A stretch of DNA of 10,935 bases. Source: DAOTTY01 sp964451095 (GTDB taxonomy: Bacteria; Chloroflexota; Anaerolineae; Aggregatilineales; Phototrophicaceae). Within the stretch, counting starts at the first letter, position 1. The number at the start of each line of letters is the position of its first letter. The stretch lies in the NCBI GenBank assembly GCA_964451095.1, contig CAYVGI010000158.1, positions 1 through 10,935 of the forward strand, written 5' to 3'. A program made the translations under genes and the position numbers. This document shows, in pieces, positions 1 through 5,010 of the stretch. The notes beneath the pieces are model-generated. The model saw only the letters and a list, made by a program, of their open reading frames with translations. It made no database searches and was not told where the DNA came from.

Positions 1-826
1 CGCGCTTGAGCTTACCCGTGCGCTTGGCGTATGCCTCCGCCAGCATAAACATCCAAATACCCAGCGGCACAAACACCACGCCGCTAATCACCAACGGTAC
101 CAGCACCGTGAAGATCTCCGCGTTGCTGGCACCGTCCATGATGGCAGCACGCACACCGTCAAGCACATACGTCACCGGGCTGATGGTGGAAAGCCACTGC
201 ATCCAGCCCGGCAGCACATCTACCGGGTAGTAAATGCCGCTCACCAGCAGGAAAACCGCCTGCACGATGTGCGTCATCTGGGCACCCCGCTCCGGGTAGA
301 GCAGCGGCAAGATGCTGGCAAAGATGCTAATGCCAATGAGGGAGATGCTGCCCAGCAGCAGCACGACCAGCGCACCGAACAGGTTTGCCTCGCTCAGGTC
401 GATGTTGAAGAACAGCGTCATCACCGTTCCGATTAGCAGCGTCGTCAGCAGACCGTAGACAATGCCGAAGAACGTCTGCCCGATGAGGTGCACCGCCCGG
501 TTCACAGGTGCCATCAGCGTGTACTCAATCGTGCCCTCCCAGCGCTCCCACTGGATGACCTCACTCACGATGGTGAAGATCACCGACAGGAAGTGCCACA
601 CTAGCGTGCCGATCATCAGGAACAGCGTAAAGCGCGAGACGCTATCCACGCTGGTACCCGCCACAGTAGTCGATCCCTCCGCAATGAACGTCACCGCCAG
701 CGCGTTCACGATGGCATAGGCAATCCACACGACCTCCCACGCCCAGTAACGTTTAATCAGGTGAAAGTTCCGCGCCAAAAACGCATAGCTCTGGCGCAGG
801 TGAATGTTTGCTGCACTTGCAGTCAT
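1..826 (-). CDS. ABC-2 type transporter permease (3' end beyond window)
   Basis: This is the membrane subunit of an ABC-2 (DrrB/NodJ-like) exporter. It would form the channel for the ATPase encoded two genes upstream. The visible 275 residues show about six hydrophobic segments, near residues 27-49, 65-88, 112-139, 148-174, 188-205 and 237-263. There is a cytoplasmic WERWEGTIEYTLMAP stretch (residues 93-107) typical of ABC-2 permeases, and a YYPVDVLPGW...ISPVTYVLDG motif (199-224) typical of the family's C-terminal half. Family members are usually 260-300 aa, so probably only a few residues are cut off by the window edge. The ATG start is supported by AGGAG nine bases upstream. It lies 25 nt after the GNAT stop, as the last visible gene of the ABC-GNAT-permease operon. 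The exported substrate cannot be read from the sequence. Confidence 0.9.
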   Translation of the reverse strand, partial: MTASAANIHLRQSYAFLARNFHLIKRYWAWEVVWIAYAIVNALAVTFIAEGSTTVAGTSVDSVSRFTLFLMIGTLVWHFLSVIFTIVSEVIQWERWEGTIEYTLMAPVNRAVHLIGQTFFGIVYGLLTTLLIGTVMTLFFNIDLSEANLFGALVVLLLGSISLIGISIFASILPLLYPERGAQMTHIVQAVFLLVSGIYYPVDVLPGWMQWLSTISPVTYVLDGVRAAIMDGASNAEIFTVLVPLVISGVVFVPLGIWMFMLAEAYAKRTGKLKR

Positions 827-840
827 GGTTGTTTGCTCCT
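824..840 (-). promoter_or_regulatory. Strong RBS of the permease gene, copy of the ATPase leader
   Basis: On the minus strand AGGAGCAAACAACC precedes the ATG. The same leader, with one base different before a TTG start, precedes the ATPase gene at 2855-2871 (15 of 17 bases identical including the start codon). The match suggests duplication or strong selection for coordinated initiation of the two transporter subunits. The intervening GNAT gene has a different leader. Confidence 0.7.
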
Positions 841-851
841 GTTATCGCACA

Positions 852-1892
852 TCATTTGTCTACAGTGGTTGTCATCGTTTCGCTGCCGGGGCGCAGTTCT
901 TTTTCCCAGCGGGCATGAACCTCGCTGACGAACATGCCTGCCTTCTCGTACAGGCGGGTCGCCCCGGTCAGGCTATCGGCATCCACGCCCAGGGTCACGC
1001 TGTGCTTGCCCTTCTCGTACAGGCGCTTAAAGCTTAGCTTGAGCAGATACGTGCCCAGCCCGCGCCCCCGGTGTGTGCGCTGCACGCTCAGCGTGTTCAC
1101 GTAGCCGACGGTCGGGTCATTGTTTGCCTCAATGCGCGACGATACCACGCCGGCAATCTCTCCGGTCGTGCTGTCAATTGCCAGCAGGGACAGCGACGGG
1201 TCAAACAGCGGATCGCTGTCAATGAAGTGACGTGCCTCTTGCACCTCTTTGTCAAAGTCGGGTTCCACATACCCCCAGTGATCTTTAAACGCATCCAGTT
1301 CTGCCCGCAGCGTCGCCCGCAGGTCCTCTGGGTGGCGGTAGTCTCGCACCGTGATGCCCTCCGGTAGCGGCGGCACGCTGGGTGCTTCGGTCATATCAAT
1401 ACGCATGTGGTAGAAGTTACGCACCTTTTCCATGCCCATGGCAGCAAAGCGCTGCTCACAGGCGACGTCGTTGGGGCGGCTGCCCGCGTGATACACCACC
1501 CGCGCGCCCTGCGGCGCTTCGTGGATGTGAGCACGCATCGTGTCTTCTGCCCATTGCAACAGGTGCAAACCTACCGTGGTGCCCTTGTAGGTCGCGTGCA
1601 CACGGTGCCACAGGTACATACGGGTCGGTAGCTCTGTGTGGACGTCCAGGTAGGCGGCAATATCGCCGTTGGGCGCAATGATGACCCGTGCCTGCTCCGC
1701 CAGGTTAAAGTTAGGCTGCTCCCACTCGCTGCGCGTGTCGTCGTAGGTGTACTGCTCGTGCTGTTTTTCCAGCTTTGCCGAGTCGTTGATCATATCCGTG
1801 ACCGCGTTCAGGTCATCCATGTGTACGGGGCGCATGGTGAACCCCTGCGGCAGGGACTTGTGTTGTGTTTCAGTCATGTTGCTGATGGTCAT
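852..1892 (-). CDS. Two-domain GNAT N-acetyltransferase (mycothiol-synthase-like fold)
   Basis: A 346-residue protein with two tandem GNAT domains, about residues 17-165 and 178-330. GNAT enzymes move an acetyl group from acetyl-CoA to an amine. The C-terminal domain holds a good acetyl-CoA motif A (YVNTLSV then RTHRGRGLGTYLL, residues 264-284) and the late GNAT motif with N/D-rich loop and LYEKAGM (303-320). It also contains a FKDHWG motif (202-207) seen in MshD-like two-domain GNATs. In the N-terminal domain the corresponding site reads YKGTTVG (102-108), a degenerate loop, so that half is probably structural or substrate-binding. I chose the ATG at 1892 because AAGGA lies 11 nt upstream. 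An in-frame ATG at 1925 would lie inside the intercistronic hairpin. The gene sits between the ATPase and permease of an ABC-2 exporter, which suggests it modifies the exported or detoxified compound. The substrate is unknown, and this is not evidence for mycothiol. Confidence 0.85.
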   Translation of the reverse strand: MTISNMTETQHKSLPQGFTMRPVHMDDLNAVTDMINDSAKLEKQHEQYTYDDTRSEWEQPNFNLAEQARVIIAPNGDIAAYLDVHTELPTRMYLWHRVHATYKGTTVGLHLLQWAEDTMRAHIHEAPQGARVVYHAGSRPNDVACEQRFAAMGMEKVRNFYHMRIDMTEAPSVPPLPEGITVRDYRHPEDLRATLRAELDAFKDHWGYVEPDFDKEVQEARHFIDSDPLFDPSLSLLAIDSTTGEIAGVVSSRIEANNDPTVGYVNTLSVQRTHRGRGLGTYLLKLSFKRLYEKGKHSVTLGVDADSLTGATRLYEKAGMFVSEVHARWEKELRPGSETMTTTVDK

Positions 1893-1914
1893 TTGTGTTG
1901 AGTTCCTTGGTTGG

Positions 1915-1933
1915 CGGGGGCACAACGCCCCCG
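1915..1933 (-). other. Perfect GC hairpin between ATPase and GNAT genes
   Basis: CGGGGGC, a five-base loop, then GCCCCCG form a perfect 7-bp stem in the 47-nt gap after the ATPase stop. No U-tract follows, so it is not a typical intrinsic terminator. It sits 11 nt upstream of the GNAT Shine-Dalgarno. It is more likely an mRNA stability or processing element, or an attenuating structure that sets ATPase:GNAT:permease ratios. Confidence 0.55.
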
Positions 1934-1939
1934 GTTTGG

Positions 1940-2857
1940 CTACGCGATGTCGATTTCTGGTTCGGTTTCGTCCTTGTTGACGAGTTGCTCGCCCGTCAGG
2001 TGCATGAACACGTCTTCCAGCGTGGGCAAGTGCCCGTTCTGTGGGATGGACTGCTTCAGTCCGAGGGGCGTGTCTAGCGCGACGGTTTTGCCGTTGTGAA
2101 TCACCGAGAGGCGGTCACACAGGGCGTCCGCCTCTTCCATATCGTGCGTGGTGATGATGATGGTCGCGTCGTGGGTATCTCGTAGCTCCTCCACGAACGC
2201 CCGCACCTCCCGCTTGGAGCGCGGGTCAAGCCCGGTGGTCGGCTCGTCCAGCAGCAGCAGAACAGGCGTCGTAATAAACGCCCGTGCAATTGCCACCTTC
2301 TGCTGCATACCCCGGCTCATCTCTTCCATAGGCTCGTAGTAAACGCTTTTATCCAACCCAAGCCGCGCCATGATCTCCTGCGCCTTGCGCTGTGCGTCTT
2401 TGCCGCTTAGCCCATAAAGCCGCGCCCCATAGAGCAAGTTCTCCATTGGCGAAAGCTTCTTGAAGAACGCTGCGTCAACGGACACGCGGCTGATCAAGTT
2501 CTTGACTGCCATCTCCTCACGCTGTACATCGAAGCCAAACACGCGGATGTTGCCCGCGTCTGGCTTCAGCAGCGTACAGATCAAGCGAATGAGCGTGGAC
2601 TTGCCGCTGCCGTTGGGTCCCAGCACGCCGAAGATCTCACCACGGGGCACGCTGAAGTCTGCCCTGTTGACTGCGATAACGGGTTTCTTGCCATTTTTGC
2701 CGGGCGGTAAGTTGTCCAGGTCGCCGTTCCAGTCGATGGTCGGGGCGTCCCCGCGTAGGCGCTGCCATAGGGTAGGTCTCGGCAGGTGAAACCCCTTCGT
2801 TACATTTTCTACGACCAATGCCATGTTTTCATCTTTGAGGGTTACTTGGTGAACCAA
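1940..2857 (-). CDS. ABC-2 type transporter ATP-binding protein
   Basis: A 305-aa ATPase subunit of a DrrA/NodI/CcmA-like exporter that would power the downstream permease. Visible motifs are Walker A GPNGSGKST (residues 80-88), signature SRGMQQK (181-187, a variant of SGGMxQR), Walker B VLLLLDEPT with D204/E205, D-loop GLD (209-211) and switch H238 in TTHDM. Two oddities stand out. The Q-loop glutamine position, before DAAFFKKLSPMENLL, appears to be valine. About 40 residues (25-62, including a PPGKNGKK stretch) are inserted between the first strand and the strand before Walker A. I chose the TTG start because AGGAG lies nine bases upstream, in a leader almost identical to that of the permease. 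The internal ATG at residue 12 lacks a ribosome site. First gene of the operon, with GNAT and permease following. Confidence 0.92.
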   Translation of the reverse strand: MVHQVTLKDENMALVVENVTKGFHLPRPTLWQRLRGDAPTIDWNGDLDNLPPGKNGKKPVIAVNRADFSVPRGEIFGVLGPNGSGKSTLIRLICTLLKPDAGNIRVFGFDVQREEMAVKNLISRVSVDAAFFKKLSPMENLLYGARLYGLSGKDAQRKAQEIMARLGLDKSVYYEPMEEMSRGMQQKVAIARAFITTPVLLLLDEPTTGLDPRSKREVRAFVEELRDTHDATIIITTHDMEEADALCDRLSVIHNGKTVALDTPLGLKQSIPQNGHLPTLEDVFMHLTGEQLVNKDETEPEIDIA

Positions 2858-2871
2858 GGTTATTTGCTCCT
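2855..2871 (-). promoter_or_regulatory. RBS supporting a TTG start for the ABC ATPase
   Basis: AGGAGCAAATAACC precedes TTG on the minus strand. It matches the permease leader (824-840) at 15 of 17 positions, including the distance to the start codon. This favours the weak TTG over the ATG 33 nt further in, and implies a deliberately modest initiation rate. Confidence 0.65.
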
Positions 2872-2901
2872 GTGTATGTGCGGCAGCGCTGCTGCACTGC
2901 C

Positions 2902-2929
2902 AAAATAATGCGCGTGAACTGCTCGTAAA
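2902..2929 (-). promoter_or_regulatory. Candidate promoter of the ABC-GNAT-permease operon
   Basis: On the minus strand TTTACG (2924-2929), a 16-nt spacer, then TATTTT (2902-2907): four of six consensus matches in each box. It lies just past the upstream gene's terminator and about 45 nt before the TTG start, where an operon promoter would be expected. Weak as a sequence match alone. Confidence 0.35.
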
Positions 2930-2933
2930 CCGA

Positions 2934-2972
2934 TAAAACCCGTGCCCACACCATGTGTTGGCGGGGCACGGG
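2934..2972 (-). terminator. Rho-independent terminator after the 66-aa small gene
   Basis: CCCGTGCCC (2939-2947 on the plus strand) pairs perfectly with GGGCACGGG (2964-2972), a 9-bp stem with a 16-nt loop. Read on the minus strand it is followed directly by TTTTAT. It begins 20 nt after the stop of the small gene at 2992-3192. It separates that gene from the ABC operon. Confidence 0.8.
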
Positions 2973-2991
2973 CGCGGTACGCCGTTAAGTT

Positions 2992-3192
2992 CTAAGCGCG
3001 GCGGGGGCGCTGCTTGGGGTGGGCACGCTGCTGCAATTGCTCCCCCACGCTGACCATCAGCTCACCTAGTTTGAGCATGGCGACGTTGGGTTGGGTGCCT
3101 TCCGCCTGTAATTCCTGCGCCAGGCGCTCCCGTTCTGCCCTTTCCATCCGTTCTGCATGGTCGAAATTGTGTTGTTGTAGATGGTTTTGCAT
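2992..3192 (-). CDS. Small hypothetical protein (66 aa), paralogue of the 82-aa neighbour
   Basis: I do not recognise a named family. The product is highly charged. Residues 1-32 form a polar, probably helical segment rich in E, R and Q. Residues 38-55 (VAMLKLGELMVSVGEQLQ) form an amphipathic helix, and the last ten residues form a basic tail (KQRPRRA). The stretch AQELQ followed about ten residues later by KLG.(L/W)M(V/I).(V/A)G(E/Q)(Q/R)L is shared with the 82-aa protein at 3468-3716, so the two appear paralogous. The ATG at 3192 has AAGGA 11 nt upstream. Longer in-frame extensions have no such site. A strong terminator follows 20 nt after the stop. No signal peptide or full membrane segment is seen. 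The amphipathic helix could mediate oligomerisation or membrane contact. Confidence 0.65.
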   Translation of the reverse strand: MQNHLQQHNFDHAERMERAERERLAQELQAEGTQPNVAMLKLGELMVSVGEQLQQRAHPKQRPRRA

Positions 3193-3272
3193 GACGCTTG
3201 TCGTCCTTGTGTGTATGTGATGTCGCTGTCGATACGCTGTCTGCTGCAAATAATGTCGCTGGTTATGGATGA

Positions 3273-3380
3273 TTACCGTACGCCGCCATGGCATTTCCAA
3301 AATGACGATTCTGCCGATTGGGATGGGCGCACGGTGTCGATTCGCTTCGGGTACAAGCACTCACTTGTAAGCTTACTCAT
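3273..3380 (-). CDS. Possible 35-aa small ORF with ribosome site
   Basis: ATG with AAAGGA ten bases upstream opens a 35-codon frame ending in TAA. The product begins MSKLTSECLYPKR, contains two cysteines (C8, C30) and ends in a WKCHGGVR stretch. In-frame ATGs also occur 21 and 27 nt upstream, so it could be up to 44 aa. It fills the gap between the two small paralogous genes, and its AAGGA-type site matches those of its neighbours. No family is recognised. The ORF is short enough to be chance, and the ribosome site is the only positive evidence. Confidence 0.3.
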   Translation of the reverse strand: MSKLTSECLYPKRIDTVRPSQSAESSFWKCHGGVR

Positions 3381-3467
3381 AGTCTGGCGTTCCTTTTCCA
3401 TCTGCATGCGTCCGTATAAATAACTGGCAGGTCTGTCATTATGGTTTTTTCTGGGTAGTGCGGTTCG

Positions 3468-3716
3468 TCAGTGAGTTGCGTTACGCACGGGTGCTTGTCG
3501 TACGTCCGTCCTGCGTGCTTCCCTGGTCGGCAGGTGGTGCTCCTCTGGCGAATCGTCTGCGTTGAGCAAACGTTGCCCCGCCTGGATCATCCACATCCCA
3601 AGCTTTTGCCGTAGCGGGTCTGGCGGTTGTAGTTCCTGTGCCGCCTGGTGCCGCTGTGCCTGTGCAATGAGGTCTCGGCGTCTGCTTTCGGATGTGTACC
3701 AGTCTTTAGCATTCAT
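3468..3716 (-). CDS. Small hypothetical protein (82 aa), paralogue of the 66-aa neighbour
   Basis: No named family is recognised. Residues 1-30 are a polar helical segment (SESRRRDLIAQAQRHQAAQELQ). Residues 35-52 (LRQKLGMWMIQAGQRLLN) form an amphipathic helix that aligns with residues 38-55 of the 66-aa protein, including a shared upstream AQELQ. The C-terminal 30 residues are charged, low-complexity and not shared. The ATG at 3716 has AAGGA seven nt upstream. An in-frame ATG at 3860 has no ribosome site and would add an unconvincing extension. Small Chloroflexota proteins with a helix of the type LG.W.I..GQRL are known to me only as hypotheticals. The pairing suggests local duplication and a structural or regulatory role. 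Confidence 0.65.
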   Translation of the reverse strand: MNAKDWYTSESRRRDLIAQAQRHQAAQELQPPDPLRQKLGMWMIQAGQRLLNADDSPEEHHLPTREARRTDVRQAPVRNATH

Positions 3717-3914
3717 CGTGTTATCCTTGCGTTGATTCGTTTTCGTCAGTGTGTGCCCCACTGCGGTGGAGCTGGCTAAATGAGCTGGTGTCCAAACGAT
3801 ATGGACGGGCGATTGGGCAGTTGCCCCGGCTGTCGTACAACTTACGGCGGTGTGCCGCACCTGGGCGGGTGCTGCCGGGTGTCTACAGTGCGCAGCAGTC
3901 CAGCAAAGGGCGAC

Positions 3915-3949
3915 AAAAAAGCCGTAAGGTCACTGCGGCACCCTACGGC
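3915..3949 (-). terminator. Minus-strand intrinsic terminator, distal of a tandem pair
   Basis: Read on the minus strand GCCGTAGGG, an 11-nt loop, then CCTTACGGC form a 9-bp stem with one G-U wobble, followed by six Ts. On the plus strand the same position would be an A-C mismatch and there is no T-tract, so the element is oriented minus. It lies about 200 nt upstream of the 82-aa gene, so it must end a transcript that starts further right. Confidence 0.75.
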
Positions 3950-3976
3950 TTGTTGATGTTCGTTTGGCGTTTTTTG

Positions 3977-4070
3977 CCAGACGACCACCCGCTCCTGTTG
4001 CCCTTGTTCCCGGTGAGGGGAGGCAACAAAAAACCGCAGGGCTGCTTGCCTGCGGCTGGTTGTCGTCCGG
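3977..4070 (-). ncRNA. Foldable RNA segment enclosing the proximal terminator (candidate)
   Basis: On the minus strand CCGGACGACAACC (4070-4058) can pair with GGTGGTCGTCTGG (3989-3977) over 12 of 13 positions, counting one G-U. The enclosed segment contains two further stems: CCGCAGG/CCTGCGG, the terminator hairpin, and GGCAACA/TGTTGCC (4028-4022 with 4002-3996). The last stem overlaps the U-tract by one base. This gives a possible multi-branched fold of about 94 nt. The pairings fit the minus strand better than the plus strand. It could be the 3' end of a small RNA, an antiterminator/terminator arrangement, or decayed tandem terminators. No known Rfam family is recognised. Confidence 0.35.
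4028..4055 (-). terminator. Minus-strand intrinsic terminator, proximal of a tandem pair
   Basis: CCGCAGG, an 8-nt loop, then CCTGCGG form a perfect 7-bp stem followed by TTTTTT on the minus strand. It lies about 30 nt past the stop of the 30-codon ORF and about 190 nt past the likely transcription start. It would release an RNA of roughly 200-220 nt from the promoter at 4252-4281. Confidence 0.8.
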
Positions 4071-4086
4071 TTTTAGCTAGGACGTG

Positions 4087-4179
4087 CTAACAGCGAGCAG
4101 GCGCAGTGATCCCATCGTATGCTCCGCCATTGGTTGGCAGGAGTCGATAGGGGGTGAAGGAAATGGTGAGTTTATTCAT
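4087..4179 (-). CDS. Possible 30-aa peptide ORF in the short minus-strand transcript
   Basis: An ATG preceded by AAGGA (11 nt) and GAAGG (5 nt) opens 30 codons ending in TAG. The product begins MNKLTISFTPYRLL and ends APARC. It sits about 65 nt downstream of the likely start of transcription and just before a strong terminator. It is therefore either a free small protein or a leader peptide. There is no run of a single amino acid that would mark a classical attenuator. It shares the M(N/S)KLT opening and AAGGA site with the 35-aa ORF at 3273-3380, which may be chance. Confidence 0.35.
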   Translation of the reverse strand: MNKLTISFTPYRLLPTNGGAYDGITAPARC

Positions 4180-4241
4180 TTGCGCCTTCGTCCTTATCTA
4201 CTAGGTGGTTTACAGAAGTTGGAGGCGGGGGTGTTCCCCAC

Positions 4242-4251
4242 ACACATGTGT
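4242..4251. repeat. 10-bp palindrome at the predicted transcription start
   Basis: ACACATGTGT is a perfect palindrome covering the expected start region of the minus-strand promoter. Together with the palindrome at 4280-4295 it brackets the core promoter, an arrangement compatible with operator sites. At this length chance is also possible. Confidence 0.35.
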
Positions 4252-4281
4252 AAAGTAACATGCCTTCCGTAATTTTGTCAA
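4252..4281 (-). promoter_or_regulatory. Sigma-70-type promoter of the short minus-strand unit
   Basis: On the minus strand a perfect TTGACA (4281-4276), an 18-nt spacer, then TACTTT (4257-4252) preceded by TGT, giving an extended -10. The start would fall near 4245. A perfect -35 with an extended -10 is the strongest promoter-like match in this intergenic region. It points toward the 30-aa ORF and the tandem terminators. Confidence 0.55.
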
Positions 4282-4295
4282 CAAGCTAGCTTGTT
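4280..4295. promoter_or_regulatory. Perfect 16-bp palindrome overlapping the -35: candidate operator
   Basis: AACAAGCTAGCTTGTT is its own reverse complement. Its left end overlaps two bases of the minus-strand -35 hexamer. The site lies between the divergent nusB operon and the short minus-strand unit. A dimeric helix-turn-helix repressor bound here would block that promoter and could also affect nusB transcription. No regulator gene lies in the window. Confidence 0.55.
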
Positions 4296-4361
4296 AAGAA
4301 TGGTTAAAGGCATTTTTGGCGTCGTCGTCAGTTGCCGTGTGTAAAGCCCGCTAAACTTTGC

Positions 4362-4367
4362 TAGAAT
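4362..4367 (+). promoter_or_regulatory. Possible -10 box of the nusB-tat operon
   Basis: TAGAAT matches the -10 consensus at five of six positions and lies about 40 nt upstream of the nusB start. No convincing -35 is found at 16-18 nt (the best is GTGTAA), so this promoter is weak or needs an activator. Confidence 0.35.
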
Positions 4368-4407
4368 GAGGGTACTTACGCCGTAAAGTTTGCAGCAGAT
4401 GTGACCC

Positions 4408-5004
4408 GTGACCGATTACGACTTCCCTATACCCCCAAACCCGAACCCTGAAAACGATATTGATATTGAATCAGAGCTTGACCTGCCAGACGACACCGGG
4501 CAGGAGCGCTCTATTGCGCGGTGGCTGGCGATGCAGGTGCTATACGAAATCGACTGTGCAGACCACCCGCACGGGCAGGCACTGGCACATCACCTGCGGC
4601 AGTACGCTGCGCTGCAACCCGCTACCGTGGAATATACGGTGAAGCTGGTCAACGGTGTGATGGACAACATCGAGCGGTTGGACATGATTTTGCAGACGAT
4701 TGCGCAGGAATACCCGCTAGACCAGATCGCCATTGTTGACCGCAACGTGCTGCGCAGCGCGGTGTACGAATACGCTATGCTGGGGGGTATCCCCGTGGGT
4801 GTGGTGATTGACGAGGCAGTTCAGCTTGCCAAGCGCTTTGGTGCAGAAAGTGCCCCGCGCTTTGTGAACGGGGTGCTGGGCGCGGTGTTCAAGGACGAAA
4901 AGCGGTTGCAAGCAATGCTGGAGGTGGAGCTCCCCGAAGAGGACGATGACGAATTTGAAGACGAGGATGACGAGACGGATGAACGACGTGAAGACGAGGA
5001 ATAG
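4408..5004 (+). CDS. nusB: Transcription antitermination factor NusB
   Basis: NusB binds boxA RNA with NusE (S10) and takes part in rRNA antitermination. The core spans about residues 33-170. It begins with RSIARWLAMQVLYEID, a typical NusB first helix, and includes PLDQIAIVDRNVLRSAVYEYAML (103-125), IPVGVVIDEAVQLAKRFG (128-145) and SAPRFVNGVLGAVF (148-161), all diagnostic. A 32-residue acidic N-terminal extension and a strongly acidic tail (about residues 177-198, nearly all D/E) add to the usual 130-160 aa length. The GTG start is the first possible one: TGA lies in frame two codons upstream. There is no clear Shine-Dalgarno, so initiation may be weak or the true start internal. First gene of the plus-strand operon, six nt before the tatB-like gene. 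Confidence 0.93.
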   Translation: MTDYDFPIPPNPNPENDIDIESELDLPDDTGQERSIARWLAMQVLYEIDCADHPHGQALAHHLRQYAALQPATVEYTVKLVNGVMDNIERLDMILQTIAQEYPLDQIAIVDRNVLRSAVYEYAMLGGIPVGVVIDEAVQLAKRFGAESAPRFVNGVLGAVFKDEKRLQAMLEVELPEEDDDEFEDEDDETDERREDEE

Positions 5005-5010
5005 CAACCG

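Larger units (their letters stand above)
3717..4407. other. 691-bp intergenic region rich in minus-strand RNA signals
   Basis: No conserved protein is visible on either strand. A 113-codon plus-strand frame at 3749-4090 runs through terminators and looks like noise. The stretch holds, right to left, a weak plus-strand -10 for nusB, a palindrome overlapping a minus-strand TTGACA promoter, a possible 30-codon ORF, and two tandem U-tract terminators inside a foldable segment. Between 3717 and 3914 only small GC hairpins are seen, with no clear promoter for the 82-aa gene. Confidence 0.6.

Noticed and set aside
3961..3979. Plus-strand hairpin TGGC/GCCA around a T6 run
   Set aside because: Only four base pairs with the T-run in the loop. 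Not a terminator in either direction.
3749..4090. 113-codon plus-strand ORF in the intergenic region
   Set aside because: It runs through two minus-strand terminators, has no ribosome site and shows low-complexity, Pro/Arg/Leu-biased composition.
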